From assembly GCF_016863335.1 (NCBI RefSeq), contig NZ_BOOR01000010.1, positions 248,001-312,000 of the forward strand: 64,000 nt of DNA, written 5' to 3'. Origin of the DNA: Planotetraspora thailandica. GTDB taxonomy: Bacteria > Actinomycetota > Actinomycetes > Streptosporangiales > Streptosporangiaceae. The position numbers were made by a program, and so were the translations under genes. A model generated the notes under the pieces. The model was not told the origin of the DNA. It worked only from the letters and a program-made list of their open reading frames with translations, and did no database searches. Below are positions 59,579 through 64,000 of this stretch, one piece after another; position 1 is the stretch's first letter; every line of letters begins with the position of its first letter.

Positions 59579-60535
59579 TCAGGCGTCGACGCGCAGCGCC
59601 TCGCGGAGCACGCCGACCGCCTGCGTGATCGCGGCCCTCGCGGCGTTCGTGTTGTGCAGCGCGTTCAGCATGACGAAGTCGTGGATGATGCCCTCGTACC
59701 GGACGGCGATCACGGGCACACCGGCCTCGCGCAGCTTGGCCGCGTAGGCTTCGCCCTCGTCGCGCAGAACGTCGGCCTCCCCGGTGATCACGAGGGCGGG
59801 CGGAAGTCCCTCGAGGTCGCCCACGGTGGCTCGCAGCGGCGACGCCGTGATCTCGGCGCGCTGGGCGGGGTCGGTCGTGTACTGATCCCAGAACCACTGC
59901 ATGACGTCCCGACGCAGGAAGTAGCCCTCGGCGAACTGCTTGTAGGACTCGGTGTCGAAGTTGGCGTCCGTCACGGGATAGAACAGCACCTGCTGGACGA
60001 ATTCGACCCCGCCGCGCTGCTTGGCCAGCAGCGTCACGGCGGCGGTCATGCCACCGCCGACGGAGTCTCCGGCGACGGCGATGCGGCTCGTGTCGAGGTC
60101 GTGCTCCGCCCCGCTCTCGGCGATCCACCGGGCGACGGCGAAGGACTCCTCGATCGCGGTCGGATACTTCGCCTCGGGCGACAGGCTGTAGTTCGGGAAG
60201 ACCACCGCCGCGCACGTGCCCACGGCGAGGTCGCGGATGAGCCGGTCATGGGTGTGCGCGTTGCCGAAGACCCAGCCGGCGCCGTGAATGTAGAGGATCA
60301 CCGGCAGCGGGCCGGTGCTGCCCTGCGGGCGAAGGATCCGCACCGAGACCTCGCCCGACGGGCCGCCGGGAATGACGGTGTCGACGATGTCCACCGCCGG
60401 CTTGGCGATCTCGCTCGACTGCACTTGGTCGACGGCCCTCCGGCCCTCGACGGGGCCCAGGTCGGACAGGTACGGCGGGGCGGCGGTCGCCTCAACGAAA
60501 GCCTGGGCGGCGGGCTCCAGTACGGGTTTGGTCAT
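59579..60535 (-). CDS. Alpha/beta hydrolase fold-3 (HSL family) esterase
   Basis: 318 residues. HGAGWVFGN is the oxyanion motif (HGGGW variant with Ala). VAGDSVGGGM is the GDSxG nucleophile, with GEADVLRDEGEAYA for the acid and IIHDFVMLNA for the catalytic His. It should hydrolyse short-chain esters. ATG behind GAAGGA. It lies 90 nt upstream of the DUF4331 gene on the same strand. Confidence 0.9.
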   Translation of the reverse strand: MTKPVLEPAAQAFVEATAAPPYLSDLGPVEGRRAVDQVQSSEIAKPAVDIVDTVIPGGPSGEVSVRILRPQGSTGPLPVILYIHGAGWVFGNAHTHDRLIRDLAVGTCAAVVFPNYSLSPEAKYPTAIEESFAVARWIAESGAEHDLDTSRIAVAGDSVGGGMTAAVTLLAKQRGGVEFVQQVLFYPVTDANFDTESYKQFAEGYFLRRDVMQWFWDQYTTDPAQRAEITASPLRATVGDLEGLPPALVITGEADVLRDEGEAYAAKLREAGVPVIAVRYEGIIHDFVMLNALHNTNAARAAITQAVGVLREALRVDA

Positions 60536-60744
60536 GACTGTCCTTCTTTCCGATAGTTCGCGACGAGGTTAGACAGCCATCCCTGTGCGGTGCATGCGTC
60601 GGACGACTGACAGTGGCAGCGCCCGCATGGCCGTACGACTTAACGCCTATACGTACCCTGAAAGGGACGCAGGCCTCATCTACGCTTGGGCGCCTTGGAA
60701 AGGGGCAGCCGACAGATCGGCGTGCATGCGAGGGGAATGTGGTC

Positions 60745-63447
60745 ATGCTTTTCGGGCGTGAACACGAGATGAAGGTGATCGAAGAGCTTCTCGATCAGGT
60801 CGGTGATCGCGGGAGCGCACTGCTCCTGCGCGGCGAGCCGGGGATCGGCAAGTCGGCTCTGCTGGGGGCCGCCGCGTGCCAGGCGGGGGCGCGCGGAACG
60901 ACTGTGCTGAGCGCGGCGGGGGTTCAGAGCGAGACGCACCTGCCGTTCGCCGGTCTGCACCAGTTGTTGTGGCCGATGCTGGACTCGGTGGACGAGCTGC
61001 CCGCCCCGCAGCGCGAGGCCTTGCTGAGCGCCTTCGGGGTGGCCGAGACCGGCCCGCCGGAGTTCTTCCTGATCGCGCTGGCCGCGCTCAACCTGCTCGG
61101 AGAGGCGGCGGCTCGGCGGCCGCTGCTGGTGACGATCGACGACGTGCAGTGGCTGGACATCCCCACCATGGACGTGCTGGGGTTCGTCGCCCGGAGGGTG
61201 GCATCGGAGCCCGTCGTGCTCCTGATGGCGCTGCTCGACCCGTACGCCACCCGGCCGGCCGTCTGCGGGCTGCCGGAGATGTGCCTGACCGGCCTGGACC
61301 AGGCCGCATCCGAGGCCCTGCTGGACGCGCGGCCGACGCGGCTGTCGCCCGGGCTGCGCCGGCGGGTGCTGGCCGAAGCGGCGGGCAATCCCCTCGCCCT
61401 GGCCGAACTCCCGCTGACGGCGGACGAGGAGCCGCTCGCGGCGAATGCGAAGCTCCTGCCGCTCACGGTCCGGCTCGAACGGGCGTTCGCCCAACGTGCC
61501 ACCGATCTGCCCGCCGTCACGCAGACGCTGCTTCTGGTCGCCGCCGCCGACGACGGGGGGAAGCCGGCCGACGTGCTGGCCGCCACCGCCGCCGTCACCG
61601 GAATGCCCGCGACCGCCTCGGCCCTGGACCCCGCCGTACGCGCCGGGCTGGTGGAGGCCGGCCCGCTGGCCGTACGGTTCCGCCACCCGCTCATACGGTC
61701 GGCGATCTACCAGATGGCCGGGCCGGGGCAACGGCTGGCGGCGCATGCCGCGCTGGCCGAAACGCACGCCGCGGACCCCGATCGCCGGGCATGGCATCGG
61801 GCGGCGGCGAGCGGCCGTCAGGACGAGCGGGTGGCCGCCGAACTGGAGGCCGTGGCGGACCGGGCGCGGGCGCGCGGCGCGATCAGCGTGGCGGTGGAGG
61901 CGCTGCACCGGTCCGGGGAGCTCAGCGAGGATCCCGCGCTCCGCGGCGAGCGCCTGCTCCGCGCCGCGGAGTTGGCCTTCGAGCTGGGCGGCCGCGACCT
62001 CGCAGGTGAGCTGCTCGGACATGTCCAGCCCGGCGATCTCGGACTGGTGGAACGGGCCCGTCTCACCTGGCTCCACGAGATGCTCGAAGAGGGTCCGAGC
62101 GAAGGGGCTCCCCGGTCGCGGCGGCTGGTCGAGCTGGCCGCACGCTGCGAGGCGGAAGGCGCCGGGTCTCTGGCGCTGAACTTCGTCCGCGCGGCGGCTC
62201 TGCGCTGCTGGTGGTCCGATCCCGGCCCGAAGACGCGCCTGGGCGTCGTCGCCGCGGCCGAAAGGCTGCACGTGGACGGCGATGATCCCGAGCTCCTCAT
62301 GATCCTGGCCTCGGCGTCCCCCGTGGAACGCGGGGCGACGGTCATCGAACGGCTGTCCAAGCTCCACGCCGACGCGGACCCCATGGCCACCCGGCTCCTC
62401 GGCATGGCCTCCACCTTCGTCGGCGCCTTCGACCTGGCGACCGGGTTCCTCACGACGGCGATCGCCGGGCTGCGCGCCCAGGGCAGGCTCGGCCTGCTCG
62501 CCCAGACACTCGTCTCGCATGCGTACGTGTCGGTCCGGCAGACGGACTGGACGGCGGCGATGTGCGCCGCAGAGGAGGCCGAGCGGCTGGCCCGCGAGAC
62601 CGGCCAGCCGCGCTGGGCGGCGGCGGCACGGGTCACCATGGCGTTGCTGTCCGGGCTGCGCGGCGAGTGGGACGCCGCCGGATCCTTCGCCGCGGAGGCC
62701 GAACGGGTGCTCGTCCCCATGGCGAGCAGCGCCGACCTGGCGTTGCTGCAGATGGCCCGCGGCGTGACCGCGCTGTGCGCCGGGCAGCACGCCGAGGCGT
62801 ACGGCCACCTGCGGCGGATGTTCCGGGTCGGCGACCCGGCCTACCACCCCGTCATCCGCTGGTGGGCGGTCGACGATTTCGCCGAAGCCGCCGCCGGCGC
62901 CGGCCACGCCGAGGAGGCGAGGGCGGCGTTGGCGGAGCTGGAAAAGGCGGCGGCCCTGACCCCGTCGCCTCTCCTTCACGTGGGTCTGCGCCACGCTCAT
63001 GCGGTGCTCGCCGACAGCGACACGCTCTACCAGGCCGCCCTCGACGCCGACCTGTCCCGCTGGCCGATGGCCCGGGGCCGCCTGCTGCTCGCCTACGGCG
63101 CGTGGTTGCGCCGGCGGCGGCGCGTCGTCGAGTCGCGCGTGCCGTTGCGCGCGGCCCGGGAGGTGTTCGACGCGCTCGGCATGCCGCCTTGGGCTGAACG
63201 GGCCCGCCAGGAGCTGCGCGCCTCCGGCGAGGCCGCCGACCGCCGTGACCCGGCGGCCTCCGACCGGCTCAGCGCACAGGAGCTCCAGATCGCCCGGCTG
63301 GCCGCGGACGGGCTCTCCAACCGGGAGATCGGCCAGCAGCTCTATTTGTCACACCGCACGGTCGGCACCCACCTCTACCGGATCTTCCCCAAGCTCGGCA
63401 TCACCTCGCGCGCCCAGCTCCGCGAGGCACTCGACGGCCAGCCCTGA
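60745..63447 (+). CDS. LAL-type LuxR family regulator with AAA ATPase domain
   Basis: 900 residues. Walker A is GEPGIGKS (30-37), Walker B is LLVTIDDVQWLD near 130, the middle is a TPR-like helical region (about 400-830), and the C-terminal LuxR HTH has LSAQELQIARLAADGLSNRE with HRTVGTHLYRIFPKLGI. LAL regulators often activate secondary-metabolite genes, but no biosynthetic genes are in reach. ATG 60745 has GAGGGG 9 nt upstream; GTG 60739 is possible. It is divergent from the esterase gene, which it may control. Confidence 0.93.
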   Translation: MLFGREHEMKVIEELLDQVGDRGSALLLRGEPGIGKSALLGAAACQAGARGTTVLSAAGVQSETHLPFAGLHQLLWPMLDSVDELPAPQREALLSAFGVAETGPPEFFLIALAALNLLGEAAARRPLLVTIDDVQWLDIPTMDVLGFVARRVASEPVVLLMALLDPYATRPAVCGLPEMCLTGLDQAASEALLDARPTRLSPGLRRRVLAEAAGNPLALAELPLTADEEPLAANAKLLPLTVRLERAFAQRATDLPAVTQTLLLVAAADDGGKPADVLAATAAVTGMPATASALDPAVRAGLVEAGPLAVRFRHPLIRSAIYQMAGPGQRLAAHAALAETHAADPDRRAWHRAAASGRQDERVAAELEAVADRARARGAISVAVEALHRSGELSEDPALRGERLLRAAELAFELGGRDLAGELLGHVQPGDLGLVERARLTWLHEMLEEGPSEGAPRSRRLVELAARCEAEGAGSLALNFVRAAALRCWWSDPGPKTRLGVVAAAERLHVDGDDPELLMILASASPVERGATVIERLSKLHADADPMATRLLGMASTFVGAFDLATGFLTTAIAGLRAQGRLGLLAQTLVSHAYVSVRQTDWTAAMCAAEEAERLARETGQPRWAAAARVTMALLSGLRGEWDAAGSFAAEAERVLVPMASSADLALLQMARGVTALCAGQHAEAYGHLRRMFRVGDPAYHPVIRWWAVDDFAEAAAGAGHAEEARAALAELEKAAALTPSPLLHVGLRHAHAVLADSDTLYQAALDADLSRWPMARGRLLLAYGAWLRRRRRVVESRVPLRAAREVFDALGMPPWAERARQELRASGEAADRRDPAASDRLSAQELQIARLAADGLSNREIGQQLYLSHRTVGTHLYRIFPKLGITSRAQLREALDGQP

Positions 63448-63469
63448 CCGCACACCGTCAGTCCGCCAT

Positions 63470-63800
63470 GAGCCGGTCGCCGGGCAGGAGTTTCCGTATG
63501 TGCGTGGCCGGCTTCGCCGAAAAGGCATTCGCTCAGCACCATCTCGACGCACGCGACGGAAAATCGCGAGAGGAACGGCCTCCAGTCGTTTCGCAGCGGG
63601 CCGCCCGGATCGAACCGGTAAATCACCCGAGGGTCGGCGAGCAGGGGCGATTCGACCGGCACGGCCTCCGCGACCACCGCCTGATTCTCGCAGCCGTCCG
63701 ACGGGCGCCACTCCTCGGCAAAACGGCGTAAGAACGCCCAGGCCTTGTCTTTGTCCTGAACTCCGGCCGCGAGTTCAGCGGAGAGATCGCACCGGGAAAT
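63470..63800 (-). pseudogene. SMI1/KNR4-like gene remnant
   Basis: Reading from about 63800 downwards gives AWAFLRRFAEEWRPSDGCEN, then a jump to DPRVIYRFDPGGPLRNDWRPFLSRF and CVEMVLSECLF. Both parts match ends of SMI1/KNR4-type immunity-like proteins, but the central domain is missing. No start codon lies between the upstream stop and the homologous part, and the frame runs past the end without the family's stop. It is a decayed copy. Confidence 0.5.
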
Positions 63801-63922
63801 CCTACGAGATGGTCACCATTTGATGTATCAACCGGCCATCTCCGTTTTTGTCGCTGGCGTGTCCTAGTATGCAATCTCCCGTGCCTTGATCTTCAGGCCG
63901 GTCTCAACGCGGGGAGTTCTAT

Positions 63923-64000
63923 TTGTCACGCAAGCGCACTTTCACGGCCGCGACCACGCTCGCGGCCTTACTCGGCTCGGCCGCACTGATCACAGGTACG
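63923..64000 (+). CDS. Secreted protein, N-terminus only (cut by window end)
   Basis: TTG start with GGGGAG 6 nt upstream. The 26 visible residues, MSRKRTFTAATTLAALLGSA followed by ALITGT, form a Sec signal peptide with a basic n-region and hydrophobic core. Its product cannot be named from this. Confidence 0.6.
   Translation, partial: MSRKRTFTAATTLAALLGSAALITGT

Noticed and set aside
60676-63000. 774-codon frame opposite the LAL regulator
   Set aside because: Low-complexity Arg/Gly/Pro/His composition and no start signals; shadow of the real gene.

Overview
The window is very GC-rich actinobacterial chromosome. Several lines point to Streptosporangiales or a close relative. Gene order matches blocks shared between Streptomyces coelicolor (bldG, anti-sigma factor, helicase, H+-pyrophosphatase, tad genes, acs, nth, crp, wblA) and Mycobacterium tuberculosis (Rv3654c-Rv3683: tad/ssd, acs, marP, nth, crp, bagAB-like ATPases, whiB4, ponA2, metallophosphoesterase). 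These locus comparisons are from memory; no search was run. Many starts are leaderless, with a TANNNT -10 box 6-8 nt upstream of the start codon.

Layout. 1-12.6 kb: a TauE/SafE permease (cut by the left edge), an SPFH protein, an ABC ATPase, a two-component system, an SDR plus QueA-like pair, an acyltransferase pair resembling OlsB/OlsA of ornithine-lipid synthesis, serB, a FUSC permease, a SixA phosphatase and a 33-residue membrane peptide. 12.7-19 kb: hppA (K+-independent type by its GNTTKA motif), the anti-sigma factor and BldG pair, and an MrfA/YprA-type helicase. 19-25.9 kb: a secreted sortase-less surface protein, then a tad pilus operon (Ssd/CpaE, CpaF, TadB, TadC, DUF4244, TadE, TadG-like) carrying clusters of DnaA-box-like sequences. 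26-27.5 kb: a 15-codon ORF with perfect Shine-Dalgarno, two strong hairpins behind it and a duplicated palindrome in front, then a Fic-like protein that lost its active site. 27.8-46 kb: acs, holin-like protein, epoxide hydrolase-like protein, DUF309, MarP protease, HEAT protein, Nudix, nth, crp, MBL hydrolase, Nudix, RidA, DUF4177, slipin, two ArsA/Get3-like ATPases, wblA, class A PBP and YqeY, followed by a metallophosphoesterase.

The most unusual feature lies in this otherwise conserved stretch: two large palindromic arrays built on one 20-bp repeat with a 53-bp period. One (31.4-32.2 kb) has two four-unit arms facing each other with the DUF309 gene between them. The other (38.0-38.4 kb) has the same two four-unit arms facing each other around an 11-nt hairpin loop. 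They look like a filled and an empty version of the same element.

47-51 kb is a degenerate genomic island: an intact tRNA-Pro(CGG) at the left, a 43-bp copy of its 3' half at the right, and between them a Tat-exported PhoD phosphatase, a DUF6247 pseudogene, a hypothetical protein, a truncated CU044_5270-type gene and a truncated GntR regulator. This suggests the remains of an integrative element.

51.5-64 kb is accessory: a phytoene-desaturase-like FAD enzyme, a run of very small genes (one a DUF6221 fragment), a large HTH protein with a CHAT-like domain lacking the catalytic dyad, a PadR regulator with its own palindromic operator plus a membrane partner, DUF4331, an HSL-type esterase, a LAL-type LuxR regulator, a decayed SMI1/KNR4 gene, and the start of a secreted protein at the right edge.
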